Position numbers and translations under genes: made by a program | Part shown: positions 38,835 through 46,849 of the stretch, in pieces | How positions within the stretch are numbered: the stretch's first letter is position 1 | How the letters are laid out: each line of letters starts with the position of its first letter | NCBI RefSeq assembly: GCF_013302895.1 | Contig: NZ_VJOK01000001.1 | Span: 2,345,735 to 2,409,734 of the forward strand | Direction: 5' to 3' | Source: Streptomyces albus subsp. chlorinus | GTDB lineage: Bacteria; Actinomycetota; Actinomycetes; Streptomycetales; Streptomycetaceae | Length of the DNA: 64,000 nucleotides | Notes under the pieces: generated by a model | What the model saw: the letters and a program-made list of their open reading frames with translations, nothing else | Databases searched by the model: none | What the model was told of the DNA's origin: nothing

Positions 38835-41708
38835 TCAGGCCGGGACGATGTTGACCAGCTTCGGCGCGCGGACGATCACCTTCCGCACCTCGGCCCCGCC
38901 CAGCGTCTTGACGATCACCGGCTCGGCCAGGGCCAGGGCCTCCAGGTCCGCCTCGGAGACGGAGGGCGGGACCTCCAGCCGGGCCTTGACCTTGCCCTTG
39001 ACCTGAACGACGCAGGTCACCGTCTCGTCCACCAGGTAGGCCGGGTCGGCGACGGGGAAGTCCTGGTGGACGACCGTCTCCTCGTGGCCCAGCTTGCGCC
39101 ACAGCTCCTCGGCGGTGTGCGGGGCCAGCGGAGCGATCAGCAGGACCATCTTCTCGGCCACCGAGCGCGGGACCTCGCGCAGCTTGGTGACGTGGTTGTT
39201 CAGCTCCGTGATCTTGGCGATGGCGGTGTTGAAGCGCAGTGCGGCCATGTCCTGGGTGACGCCGTCGATCGCCTTGTGCAGAGCGCGCAGCGTCGCCTCG
39301 TCCGGCTCGCTGTCGGCGACCGCGGCCTCGCCCGTCGCCTCGTCCACCACGTTGCGCCACAGCCGCTGCAGCAGCCGGAACTGGCCGACGACCGCCCGGG
39401 TGTCCCAGGGCCGCGAGACGTCCAGCGGGCCCATGGCCATCTCGTACAGGCGCAGGGTGTCGGCGCCGTACTCCGAACAGATCTCATCCGGGGTGACGGC
39501 GTTCTTCAGGGACTTGCCCATCTTGCCCAGCAGGCGGCTGACCCTCTCGCCCTGGTAGTAGTACGCGCCGTCGCGCTCCTCCACCTCGGCGGCCGGTACG
39601 GCGATACCGCGTGCGTCACGGTAGACGTACGCCTGGATCATGCCCTGGTTGTACAGCTTGTGGAACGGCTCGGACGAGGAGATGTGCCCCAGGTCGTACA
39701 GCACCTTCGACCAGAAGCGGGCGTACAGCAGGTGCAGCACGGCGTGCTCCTGGCCGCCCACGTACAGGTCCACACCGCCGTGCGGCATGCCCTCGCGCGG
39801 ACCCATCCAGTAGCGCTCGACCTCCGGGTCGACCAGCCTCTCGTCGTTGTGCGGGTCCAGGTAGCGCAGTTCGTACCAGCACGAGCCGGCCCAGTTGGGC
39901 ATCGTGTTGGTCTCACGGCGGAAGCGCCGGGGCCCCTTGCCGTCGCCCAGGTCCAGCGTGACATCGACCCACTCCTCGTTCCGGGACAGCGGCGTCTCCG
40001 GGGAGGTGTCGGCGTCGTCCGGGTCGAAGGTGCGCGGGGAGTAGTCCTCGACCTCGGGCAGTTCCAGCGGCAGCATCGACTCGGGCAGCGCGTGGGCGAT
40101 GCCGTCCTCGTCGTAGACGATCGGGAACGGCTCGCCCCAGTACCGCTGACGGCTGAACAGCCAGTCGCGCAGCCGGTAGTTGACCGTGCCCTCGCCCAGT
40201 CCGCGCTCCTCCAGCCAGCGCCGCATCCGCTCCTTGGCCTCGGCCACGCCCAGGCCGTCCAGGCTGATGTCGTCGTTGGACGAGTTGACGATGGCCGCGT
40301 CGTACGAGGAGAACGCGTCCTGCCAGGTGGCCGGGTCCGGTCCGCGTCCGTCGGTGGGCTCGACGACGCAGCGCATCGGCAGCTCGAAGGCGCGCGCGAA
40401 CTCGAAGTCACGCTGGTCGTGCGCGGGAACGGCCATGATCGCGCCGGTGCCGTAGCCCATCAGCACGTAGTCGGCGATGAAGACCGGGACGCGCTCCTTG
40501 CTGACCGGGTTGAGGGCGAAGGCGCCGGTGAAGACGCCGGTCTTCTCCTTGGCCTCCGCCTGGCGCTCCACGTCCGACTTGGCCTCCGCCTGCGCGCGGT
40601 AGGCGGCCACGGCCTCCGCGGGGGTCGCGTGGCCGCCGGTCCACACCTCGTGGGTGCCCTCGGGCCACACGGCGGGGACGACGGACTCGACCAGCGGGTG
40701 CTCGGGGGCCAGCACCATGTAGGTGGCGCCGAACAGGGTGTCCTGCCGGGTGGTGAAGACCTCGATGTGCTCCTCGCCCAGCGGGAAGGCGATCCTGGCG
40801 CCCTCGCTTCGGCCGATCCAGTTGCGCTGTTGCAGCTTGATGGCCTCGGGCCAGTCCAGCTCGTCCAGGTCCTCCAGCAGCCGGTCCGCGTAGGCGGTGA
40901 TGCGCATGTTCCACTGGCGCAGCTTCGCCTTGAAGACGGGGAAGTTGCCGCGCTCGGAACGGCCGTCCGCGGTGACCTCCTCGTTGGCCAGCACGGTGCC
41001 CAGGCCGGGGCTCCAGTTGACGGGGGCGTCGGAGGCGTAGGCCAGCCGGTACTCGCCCAGCAGGTCGGCCCGCTCGCGCTCGCTCAGCTCGCTCCACGGC
41101 CCCCAGCCCTCGGGGGTCTCACGGCTGCCGGAGACGAACTGCTCGACCAGCTCCGCGATGGGGCGCGCCTTGCGGGCCTCGGGGTCGTACCAGGAGTTGA
41201 AGATCTGCAGGAAGATCCACTGGGTCCAGCGGTAGTACTCCGGGTCGATCGTCGCGAACGACCTGCGCTGGTCGTGGCCCAGGCCCAGGCGGCGCAGCTG
41301 CGCCTTCATCCGGACCATGTTGGCCTCGGTGGAGGTGCGCGGGTGGGTGCCGGTCTGGACGGCGTACTGCTCGGCGGGCAGCCCGAAGGCGTCGAAGCCC
41401 AGGGTGTGCAGGACGTTGTGCCCGGTCATGCGCGCGTAGCGGGCGTAGACATCGGTGGCGATGTAGCCCAGCGGGTGACCGACGTGCAGGCCCGCACCCG
41501 AGGGGTACGGGAACATGTCCATGATGAACTTCTTGGGCCTGGCCGTCGCGGCGGGCTCGCCGCCCAGCGGGCCCTCACCGGGATTGGGCGCCTCGTAGGT
41601 GCCCTCCTTCTCCCAGAAGTCCTGCCAGCGTGCCTCGATGTCGGCGGCCAGCGCCGCCGTGTAGCGATAAGGGGCCGCGGTCCCGGCGGCGGGGGTCGTC
41701 TCGCTCAT
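38835..41708 (-). CDS. leuS: leucyl-tRNA synthetase
   Basis: A 957-residue class I aminoacyl-tRNA synthetase that charges tRNA-Leu. The HIGH-type motif H-V-G-H is near residue 76 after Y-P-S-G-A-G-L, and the KMSKS-type motif is K-M-G-K-S near 725. The CP1 editing domain (about 240-440) and C-terminal anticodon and tail domains are present; length is normal for the bacterial group. The ATG at 41708 has GAGGA at good spacing. Its 5' region holds a leucine-rich leader peptide and an intrinsic terminator, which suggests attenuation by leucyl-tRNA supply. A terminator follows the gene, so it is probably monocistronic. Confidence 0.96.
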   Translation of the reverse strand: MSETTPAAGTAAPYRYTAALAADIEARWQDFWEKEGTYEAPNPGEGPLGGEPAATARPKKFIMDMFPYPSGAGLHVGHPLGYIATDVYARYARMTGHNVLHTLGFDAFGLPAEQYAVQTGTHPRTSTEANMVRMKAQLRRLGLGHDQRRSFATIDPEYYRWTQWIFLQIFNSWYDPEARKARPIAELVEQFVSGSRETPEGWGPWSELSERERADLLGEYRLAYASDAPVNWSPGLGTVLANEEVTADGRSERGNFPVFKAKLRQWNMRITAYADRLLEDLDELDWPEAIKLQQRNWIGRSEGARIAFPLGEEHIEVFTTRQDTLFGATYMVLAPEHPLVESVVPAVWPEGTHEVWTGGHATPAEAVAAYRAQAEAKSDVERQAEAKEKTGVFTGAFALNPVSKERVPVFIADYVLMGYGTGAIMAVPAHDQRDFEFARAFELPMRCVVEPTDGRGPDPATWQDAFSSYDAAIVNSSNDDISLDGLGVAEAKERMRRWLEERGLGEGTVNYRLRDWLFSRQRYWGEPFPIVYDEDGIAHALPESMLPLELPEVEDYSPRTFDPDDADTSPETPLSRNEEWVDVTLDLGDGKGPRRFRRETNTMPNWAGSCWYELRYLDPHNDERLVDPEVERYWMGPREGMPHGGVDLYVGGQEHAVLHLLYARFWSKVLYDLGHISSSEPFHKLYNQGMIQAYVYRDARGIAVPAAEVEERDGAYYYQGERVSRLLGKMGKSLKNAVTPDEICSEYGADTLRLYEMAMGPLDVSRPWDTRAVVGQFRLLQRLWRNVVDEATGEAAVADSEPDEATLRALHKAIDGVTQDMAALRFNTAIAKITELNNHVTKLREVPRSVAEKMVLLIAPLAPHTAEELWRKLGHEETVVHQDFPVADPAYLVDETVTCVVQVKGKVKARLEVPPSVSEADLEALALAEPVIVKTLGGAEVRKVIVRAPKLVNIVPA

Positions 41709-41755
41709 CGTCCTCAAAGCTCCATCGGTCGTGACTGCCCAGCCCTCCTGAAACG

Positions 41756-41780
41756 AAAAAACCCCTCGCACAGGAGGGGG
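41756..41780 (-). terminator. leader terminator (attenuator) upstream of leuS
   Basis: On the minus strand CCCCTC-CTGTGC-GAGGGG is followed by six T (41761-41756). It lies 48 bases before the leuS start and 44 bases after the leader-peptide stop. An intrinsic terminator inside a leader is the hallmark of attenuation control. Confidence 0.8.
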
Positions 41781-41823
41781 AGCCGCGCCGGTTCCGGTCC
41801 GCGGGAAAGGGACCGGTGGTGGT

Positions 41824-41862
41824 TCAGCGCGGCTCGCTCAGCAGAAGGCGTACGGCACGCAT
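41824..41862 (-). CDS. leuS leader peptide (12 residues, three Leu in a row)
   Basis: ATG opens a 12-codon frame, [12 protein letters not shown] then TGA. Codons 6-8 are CTT CTG CTG. TACCCT (41870-41875, minus strand) ends 7 bases before the ATG, so the messenger probably begins at this codon. The segment coding E-P-R (GAGCCGCGC, 41827-41835) is exactly complementary to GCGCGGCTC (41780-41788) that abuts the terminator, and a 7-bp hairpin (41794-41816) lies between. Ribosome stalling at the Leu codons when charged tRNA-Leu is short would change this folding. This is a classic attenuator layout; the switch itself is inferred. Confidence 0.75.
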   Translation of the reverse strand: MRAVRLLLSEPR

Positions 41863-42045
41863 ACGGCACAGGGTACCGCACGCCCCGACCCCCTCCCCCA
41901 GGAGGCGACCGCCCCGGAAGAGCCCCACGAGAGAGAACGACCCCGCGAGGGAGAACGAGAGGGAGCACCCCGCCTGCCCACGTGAGGGAGCCCCATGCGA
42001 GGGGGTGTGGGTGGCGAAGCCCCCACATCGCGCGGCGAAACCGCG

Positions 42046-42086
42046 CAAAAACAAAGGAAGCGAGATGGCCTGCGCTTTCCGCAGGC
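42046..42086 (-). terminator. terminator after the first tRNA-Ala
   Basis: GCCTGCG-GAAAG-CGCAGGC (42068-42086, minus strand) is a 7-bp perfect stem, followed about 12 bases later by a CCTTTGTTTTTG tract. It lies 22 bp after the tRNA. Confidence 0.6.
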
Positions 42087-42107
42087 ACACCTCGCCTCTT
42101 GCTGACG

Positions 42108-42180
<73 letters not shown>

Positions 42181-42316
42181 GAGGGGTGGTCCGCCGGGGT
42201 CTTCCCCGCGGCGGCTCCGCCAGCTTACACGGCGTGCACCGCGTTCTGCCAAATCGGTTTCCCGGGGCATCCGGGCCGGGCGGCCCCGCCCTCCGCTCCG
42301 GCCACCGACCGGCCGG

Positions 42317-42322
42317 TACTGT
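42317..42322 (+). promoter_or_regulatory. -10 hexamer of a leaderless promoter (GT87 gene)
   Basis: TACTGT ends 6 bases before the GTG start at 42329 and no ribosome-binding site is present. Confidence 0.5.
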
Positions 42323-42328
42323 CGCCCC

Positions 42329-43852
42329 GTGAGCACGTTGCAACAGGCCGCCGAAAGCAAATGGTCACTGGCGCTCAAAACGTATCTGCTGCGCCGCCCG
42401 GTGACGCTGGCGGCGGCCCTGTGCACGGTCTCCTTCGCCGCCTTCTGGGCGGCCCAGCGGGCCGCCGACGTCTCGATGATCGATCTGATGGTCTACCGGG
42501 CCGAGGGCTGGGCCGTACGCAACGGCTACGACCTGTACGCGATGCGCGCCACCTACGCGGACCTGCCCACCACCTACCCGCCCTTCGCCGCGCTGCTCTT
42601 CCTGCCGCTGACGCTGCTGGACGTCGACGACATGCGGAGCGTGGCGACCTTCGTCAACCTCGGTCTGCTGGTGGTGCTCGTCCATCTGTCCCTGCGGCTG
42701 CTGGGCCGCCCGCTGGAGGCACCCCGTCCCGCCGCCGCCCTGGGGATCGCGGCCGTGGCCGTGTGGTGCGAGCCGGTGTGGACGACGCTGCGCTACGGAC
42801 AGATCAATCTGCTGCTGGCCGCACTGGTGCTGTGGGACCTGACCCGGCGCTCGGGGCACCGCTGGGCGGGGGTCGGTATCGGTGTCGCGGCCGGCATCAA
42901 GCTGACGCCCGCGCTGTTCGCCGTCTTCCTCGCCCTGTGCGGCCTGGTCCACGGCTGGCGGCGGCTGCGCCGTACGGGCCGCGCCGAGGCGCTGTGGAAC
43001 CCGTGGCTGCGCCAGGCCGCCGTCGCGACGGTGACGTTCCTGGGCACCGCGCTGCTGTCCGCGCTGGTGCTGCCGTACGACTCGCGGCGCTTCTGGGGCG
43101 GCACCCTCTTCGACTCCGGCCGGGTGGGCCGTACGGAGATCACCGACAACCAGGCGCTGAGCGGTGTGGCGGCGCGCCTGCTGCACACCGGGGAGCCCGG
43201 TGTGCCGTGGGCCGCGGCGGCGGTGCTGACGGCCGTGCTCGGGCTGGGCGCCGCCGTGGCCGCCACCCTCGCGGGACAGCGGCGGCTCCCCTGCGGGCAT
43301 GCCTGGGGAGCCGTCGCCTGCGCTGTCACGGCCCTGCTGATCAGCCCGATCTCCTGGTCGCACCACTGGGTGTGGTGCGTGCCGCTGGTGCTGCTGCTCG
43401 GCACGGAGGCACGGCGGCGCGCGGGCGGGCTCCCGCCGGTCGCCTTCGCGCTGACGGCGCTGGTCTTCGGCTCGTACGCGCTGTGGTGGGTGCCGCACGA
43501 CCCGGACGCGCCCCGCGCCCTCGAACTGCGTCAGAACGGCGCACAGATGCTCCTGTCGGCCTGCTATCCCCTCGTCGGGACGGCGTTCCTGGTCCTGACG
43601 GCGACGGTGGCACTGCGCGGCGCACTGCGGGACCGGCGGGGAACTGGAAACCGGCGGGAGGGGCGTGGCGCGCGCACAGCCGGACGGATCAGGCCGTCGG
43701 CTGACGCACCGTCCCCGCGCCCCCTGGCGGACCGGCCCACGGCGAGCCGGCCACGGGCGCAGGCCCCGGGGACCGTCGCGCATGCCTCCGGGGCCGCCGT
43801 GGACGCCTCCGGAAACGCCGCGGACGTCTCTCAGGCCGTCGCGAAGGAGTAG
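42329..43852 (+). CDS. GT87-type polyprenyl-phosphate mannosyltransferase-like membrane protein
   Basis: A 507-residue integral membrane protein of the glycosyltransferase family 87 (DUF2029). It has about ten hydrophobic segments and the family markers D-L-M-V-Y-R-A-E-G near residue 53, T-Y-P-P-F-A-A-L near 86, G-Q-I-N-L-L-L near 153 and G-I-K-L-T-P near 190. In mycobacteria, members add alpha-1,2-mannose from polyprenyl-phosphomannose to lipoglycans on the outer face of the membrane. A similar envelope mannosylation is likely here, with unknown acceptor. The C-terminal 80 residues are disordered. The last 22 bases overlap the convergent zinc-ribbon gene. Confidence 0.85.
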   Translation: MSTLQQAAESKWSLALKTYLLRRPVTLAAALCTVSFAAFWAAQRAADVSMIDLMVYRAEGWAVRNGYDLYAMRATYADLPTTYPPFAALLFLPLTLLDVDDMRSVATFVNLGLLVVLVHLSLRLLGRPLEAPRPAAALGIAAVAVWCEPVWTTLRYGQINLLLAALVLWDLTRRSGHRWAGVGIGVAAGIKLTPALFAVFLALCGLVHGWRRLRRTGRAEALWNPWLRQAAVATVTFLGTALLSALVLPYDSRRFWGGTLFDSGRVGRTEITDNQALSGVAARLLHTGEPGVPWAAAAVLTAVLGLGAAVAATLAGQRRLPCGHAWGAVACAVTALLISPISWSHHWVWCVPLVLLLGTEARRRAGGLPPVAFALTALVFGSYALWWVPHDPDAPRALELRQNGAQMLLSACYPLVGTAFLVLTATVALRGALRDRRGTGNRREGRGARTAGRIRPSADAPSPRPLADRPTASRPRAQAPGTVAHASGAAVDASGNAADVSQAVAKE

Positions 43853-44064
43853 AACCGCTTCAGGGTGCAGTGGGCGTCCAACAGGCGCCCGTAGATCGGT
43901 TCCCCGTCCAGCTCGCGGTAGGTCTCGATCGGGTCGCCCTTTATGATCAGCGCCCGCGCGCAGTCCTCGCACCAGTACTGGTACGACGGGTTGACCGGTT
44001 CCATGTCGCGCACGATCGGGGTGCCGCTGCCGCACCAGTCGCACTTCCTGCTGTGGGCCCCCAT
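43831..44064 (-). CDS. small zinc-ribbon protein (77 residues)
   Basis: A 77-residue protein with two C-x2-C pairs (C-D-W-C near residue 8 and C-E-D-C near 32), enough to hold one zinc ion. The rest (I-E-T-Y-R-E-L-D-G-E-P-I-Y-G-R-L-L-D-A-H-C-T-L-K-R-F-Y) is a short alpha/beta extension. I know it only as a conserved Streptomyces hypothetical. It lies 7 bp downstream of another zinc-ribbon gene in the same direction, so the pair is probably co-transcribed. Its 3' end overlaps the GT87 gene by 22 bp tail to tail. Function unknown; RNA or protein binding is a reasonable guess for such ribbons. Confidence 0.75.
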   Translation of the reverse strand: MGAHSRKCDWCGSGTPIVRDMEPVNPSYQYWCEDCARALIIKGDPIETYRELDGEPIYGRLLDAHCTLKRFYSFATA

Positions 44065-44071
44065 CGCTCAC

Positions 44072-44266
44072 TCAGCTCCAGATGTGGCCGCAAGCCGTGC
44101 ACACGTAGGACACTCCTCCATTGTCGCCGAGCACTTGGGCGACGTTCGCCGAACCACAGGACGGGCACTGCAGGTTGTCCGGGGCGCCACAGGGGCGCTC
44201 CTGCCGGGGCGGGGGCCATCCGGGCGCGGACGCGGTGCCGTCCTCGCCGAGGACCGTCGCGGACAT
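44072..44266 (-). CDS. small TFIIS-like zinc-ribbon protein (64 residues)
   Basis: A 64-residue protein with C-P-S-C near residue 34 and C-T-A-C near 56, spaced like a TFIIS/RPB9-type zinc ribbon (C-x2-C-x18-C-x2-C), ending G-H-I-W-S. The first 30 residues are Pro/Gly-rich. The ATG at 44266 is preferred; the frame can extend 14 codons further but gains nothing recognisable. It precedes the 77-residue zinc-ribbon gene by 7 bp. Such ribbons often bind nucleic acid or act as accessory subunits. No function is known. Confidence 0.7.
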   Translation of the reverse strand: MSATVLGEDGTASAPGWPPPRQERPCGAPDNLQCPSCGSANVAQVLGDNGGVSYVCTACGHIWS

Positions 44267-44670
44267 CGCACTCGTCCCTCCCCTTGGCTTCCCCCTCCCA
44301 GCCGTCACGATTCTGCCACGTTCCGCCGCTCGACCTAAGGGGCGGTCAGCGATCCCCCGCCCGGTTCCTTACCCGGCGCGCACACGACTGCAACACGCCT
44401 GCCAGCGCGCCGACAAGCATCCCGGCGGCCGGCGCGCCACAGGTGACCGTCGGCGCGTCCGCGGAGGCCGCCGTTCCACGTTCCCGGAGAGGTTTTCGAA
44501 GAAGACGGCACCGAACACCGCCACCCCCGCACACCAGTCCCAGCCGGGCCGCCGGCGCCAACAGCCCGCCGGCGTCCGCCGCTTCACCAGGACGCACGCC
44601 CGAGAGGGCCGCACCAGCACGGGGTTGCAGGCGCACGACAGTCCGGCCCCCCAGCACCACGACGCAGACC

Positions 44671-44731
44671 CGGAATCCGCTCTGCCGAATCCGGAGTCAG
44701 CTTTGCAGATCTGGAGTCCGCTTTGCAGATG
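44671..44731. repeat. three tandem 20-21-bp repeats
   Basis: Units CGGAATCCGCTCTGCCGAAT.., CGGAGTCAGCTTTGCAGATC and TGGAGTCCGCTTTGCAGATG follow each other. The last two differ at only three positions. They are less GC-rich than the surroundings. Confidence 0.75.
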
Positions 44732-44871
44732 GGGCATCAAGCACGAGCATGAGAACCGCAGTTGACCGCGATCATGGCCAAGATCCGCACGAGGGCGGCA
44801 CGATGCCGGGTGCCCGCAGGACGAGCGGTGAGACCAGCGTCCTGCCGCCGCGCCGGGACAGCGGTACCTCA

Positions 44872-44916
44872 TACCGCGCGAAGAGGGGACGAGTACCGCG
44901 CGAAGAGGGGGATGAG
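44872..44916. repeat. two tandem 22-23-bp repeats
   Basis: TACCGCGCGAAGAGGGGA(C)GAG is repeated with one extra G in the second copy. A one-base length difference argues against a selected coding frame here. Confidence 0.8.
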
Positions 44917-45089
44917 CCAACCGGAGTGCGGGCCCGGCCTCCCGGAGGTCCGGGCGCGGATGCCGAGCGGCGGGACGAGAGCACAGGACGGCGGGACCAG
45001 AGCACCGGACCGCGGCACGAGGCGGGACGAGAACGCCTCGCGGTGGGGCGGGCACGCCTGGCGGTGGGGCGGCGACGTGTCACCGTCCG

Positions 45090-45250
45090 GCGCGTGGATC
45101 AAGCCGGTGCGGCACGTCTCCGTCGGCGAGCTGCGGCTCAGCTCCACCTCGTTGCAGCTCGGCGGCGCGGGCGAGACCCGTGTGGTGGCCTCTGTGCCGT
45201 GTGCCGTACGACGAGGAGACCGGGCAGCGGCTGGAGCGGCCGCGCTCGAC
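45090..45250 (+). pseudogene. remnant of an XRE/MmyB-type regulator C-terminus
   Basis: One frame gives R-H-V-S-V-G-E-L-R-L-S-S-T-S-L-Q-L-G and then V-V-A-S-V-P; a shift into another frame continues Y-D-E-E-T-G-Q-R-L-E-R. Joined, this matches the end of MmyB-like ligand domains, including the intact regulator at 8764-9645 (H-P-V-V-G-A-L-H-F-E-S-T-T-L-Q-V-P...A-E-K-L-Q-R-L). The N-terminal HTH is not recognisable upstream. It is probably a decayed gene; the match is short, so confidence is low. Confidence 0.35.
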
Positions 45251-45363
45251 AGCGGGCCCGCTGATCGGCTGCCCGGTGCACGTCCAGCCGCCGTCCCGGG
45301 TACGGGAGCGGCTGCTGCGGGCCGACCGGGCGGGCCGAGGGAGGCTTGGAGACCGTCATGACG

Positions 45364-45392
45364 AAAATCCCGCCCTCCGAGGAGGACGGGAT
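45364..45392 (-). terminator. terminator after the second tRNA-Ala
   Basis: On the minus strand ATCCCGTCCTCC pairs with GGAGGGCGGGAT (one G-U pair) and is followed by TTTT. It lies 18 bp downstream of the tRNA. Confidence 0.75.
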
Positions 45393-45410
45393 GTGAGGAA
45401 CCGCGTCGAG

Positions 45411-45483
<73 letters not shown>

Positions 45484-45577
45484 GGGCCCCGGCACCGGAG
45501 CGCCGCGAACGAGATGCAGCTTAGCGGGTGGCCGGGCCGAATGAGAAATCGGCTCCGGCGGGCCCGGCACGGCGGCC

Positions 45578-46231
45578 TCAGTCGTCGTCGCCGAGCACCG
45601 GCTCCGGCAGGCTGCCCGCGTTGTGTTCGAGGAGCCGCCAGCCCCGCACCGTCTCGCCCAGGACGGACCAGCTGCAGTTGGAGAGCCCGCCCAGTGCCTC
45701 CCAGGTGCCCGGCGGCAGCCCGATGAGCCGGCCGATGGTGGTGCGGATGGTGCCGCCGTGGCTGACGACGACGAGGGTGCCGCCGTCCGGCAGCTTCTCG
45801 GCACCGCGCTCCACGACGGGCGCCGCCCGGTCGGCGACCTCCGTCTCCAGCTCACCGCCGCCCCGCCGCACGGGCTCGCCGCGCTTCCAGGCGGCGTACT
45901 GCTCGCCGTAGCGGGCGACGATCTCCTCGTGGGTGAGGCCCTGCCAGTCGCCCGCGTAGGTCTCCCGCAGGCCCTCGTCGTAGGTGACATCGAGCCCGGT
46001 GAGCGCCGCCAGCTCGGCGGCGGTGGCCACGGTCCGCCGCAGGTCGGAGGAGACGATGGCGTCGGGGCGCAGCGCCGCCAGCAGGCGTGCCGCGCGCCGG
46101 GCCTGGTCGAGCCCCACCTCGGTGAGCGGGATGTCGGTCGTGCCCTGGAAGCGCCGTTCCAGGTTCCAGGCGGTCTGGCCGTGCCGCCACAGAACGATCT
46201 TGCGGTTCCTGACCGCGCCCGTGCCGTTCAG
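45578..46231 (-). CDS. histidine phosphatase superfamily protein (CTG start)
   Basis: A 217-residue phosphoglycerate-mutase-like phosphatase. The catalytic R-H-G-Q-T lies near residue 16 (L-W-R-H-G-Q-T-A-W-N), the E of R-E-T-Y-A-G-D-W-Q-G near 90 and the second His in S-H-G-G-T near 158. Such proteins act on phosphoglycerate, adenosylcobalamin precursors or phosphoproteins; the substrate is not assignable. No ATG, GTG or TTG exists between the rsfS stop and the catalytic motif in this frame. A CTG at 46231 overlaps the rsfS stop (CTGA) with GGAGAG 6-7 bases upstream and yields the usual M-N-G-T-G-A N-terminus, so CTG is the likely start. Confidence 0.85.
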   Translation of the reverse strand: MNGTGAVRNRKIVLWRHGQTAWNLERRFQGTTDIPLTEVGLDQARRAARLLAALRPDAIVSSDLRRTVATAAELAALTGLDVTYDEGLRETYAGDWQGLTHEEIVARYGEQYAAWKRGEPVRRGGGELETEVADRAAPVVERGAEKLPDGGTLVVVSHGGTIRTTIGRLIGLPPGTWEALGGLSNCSWSVLGETVRGWRLLEHNAGSLPEPVLGDDD

Positions 46232-46710
46232 CGCAGCTCTCCGTCCAGTGCGCCCGCCCGTCCGGTTGCGGCCGGTCCGCCGGGGGTCGCGGCCTCCCCG
46301 GCGCCGGTGGCGTTCGCGTGCTCGGCGGCCTTGCCGCGGGTCGCCTTGGCGTCCTCGGGCAGCTCCAGCTCGGGGCAGTCCTTCCAGAGCCGCTCCAGGG
46401 CGTAGAAGACGCGCTCCTCGCTGTGCTGGACGTGGACGACGACGTCGACGTAGTCCAGCAGCACCCAGCGGCCCTCCCGCTCGCCCTCCCGGCGGGCGGG
46501 CTTGGCACCCAGCTTCTTGAGGAGCTGCTCCTCGATCGCGTCGACGATGCCCTTGACCTGCCGGTCGTTGGGGGCGGAGGCGAGGAGGAAGGCGTCGGTG
46601 ATGGCGAGCACGTCGCTGACGTCGTAGGCGACGATGTCGTGCGCGAGCTTGTCCGCCGCGGCCTGGGCGGCGACGTCGATCAGCTCGAGGGAACGGTCCG
46701 TGGCGGTCAC
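46228..46710 (-). CDS. rsfS: ribosomal silencing factor RsfS
   Basis: A 160-residue RsfS/Iojap protein. It binds ribosomal protein L14 and blocks subunit joining, lowering translation under nutrient limitation. The core S-D-V-L-A-I-T-D-A-F-L-L-A-S-A-P-N-D-R-Q-V near residue 33, then E-G-R-E-G-R-W-V-L-L-D-Y-V-D-V-V-V-H-V and R-V-F-Y-A-L-E-R-L-W are diagnostic. The C-terminal 40 residues are an Ala/Gly-rich extension. The GTG at 46710 gives the usual M-T-A-T-D-R-S start. It lies between the LytR/nadD genes and a phosphatase that is translationally coupled to it. Confidence 0.93.
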   Translation of the reverse strand: MTATDRSLELIDVAAQAAADKLAHDIVAYDVSDVLAITDAFLLASAPNDRQVKGIVDAIEEQLLKKLGAKPARREGEREGRWVLLDYVDVVVHVQHSEERVFYALERLWKDCPELELPEDAKATRGKAAEHANATGAGEAATPGGPAATGRAGALDGELR

Positions 46711-46849
46711 AGGCAAGGCTTTCGGATCGGAAGCATGTCGTATTCCAGGGTCTCACGGCCGCGCGGGGGCCTTCAGCCCCATATCCGCCCTCCCTCCCGC
46801 CCCGGGGAGGGACGGCGGATCCGTCCGGGCCGGGGCCCGGGGGCGGGGC

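Larger units (their letters stand above)
44309..45363. other. 1.05-kb region without an intact gene, between the zinc-ribbon genes and the second tRNA-Ala
   Basis: Reading frames exist on both strands but none has convincing family content. The region has a mixed composition, three kinds of short tandem repeat and, near its right end, a frameshifted piece that resembles the end of an XRE/MmyB regulator. It looks like a decayed accessory segment. Confidence 0.6.

Noticed and set aside
41743..41750. strong Shine-Dalgarno-like CAGGAGGG (minus strand) before leuS
   Set aside because: No start codon follows at a usable distance; it is more likely a pairing partner in the leader.
44346..44660. 104-codon minus-strand frame in the inter-tRNA segment
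   Set aside because: No ribosome site, no recognisable motif and Arg/Ala/Gly-biased composition.
44762..45361. 199-codon plus-strand frame
   Set aside because: It crosses two tandem repeats that differ by one base and has no family content except the short regulator-like end, so it was recorded as a pseudogene remnant instead.
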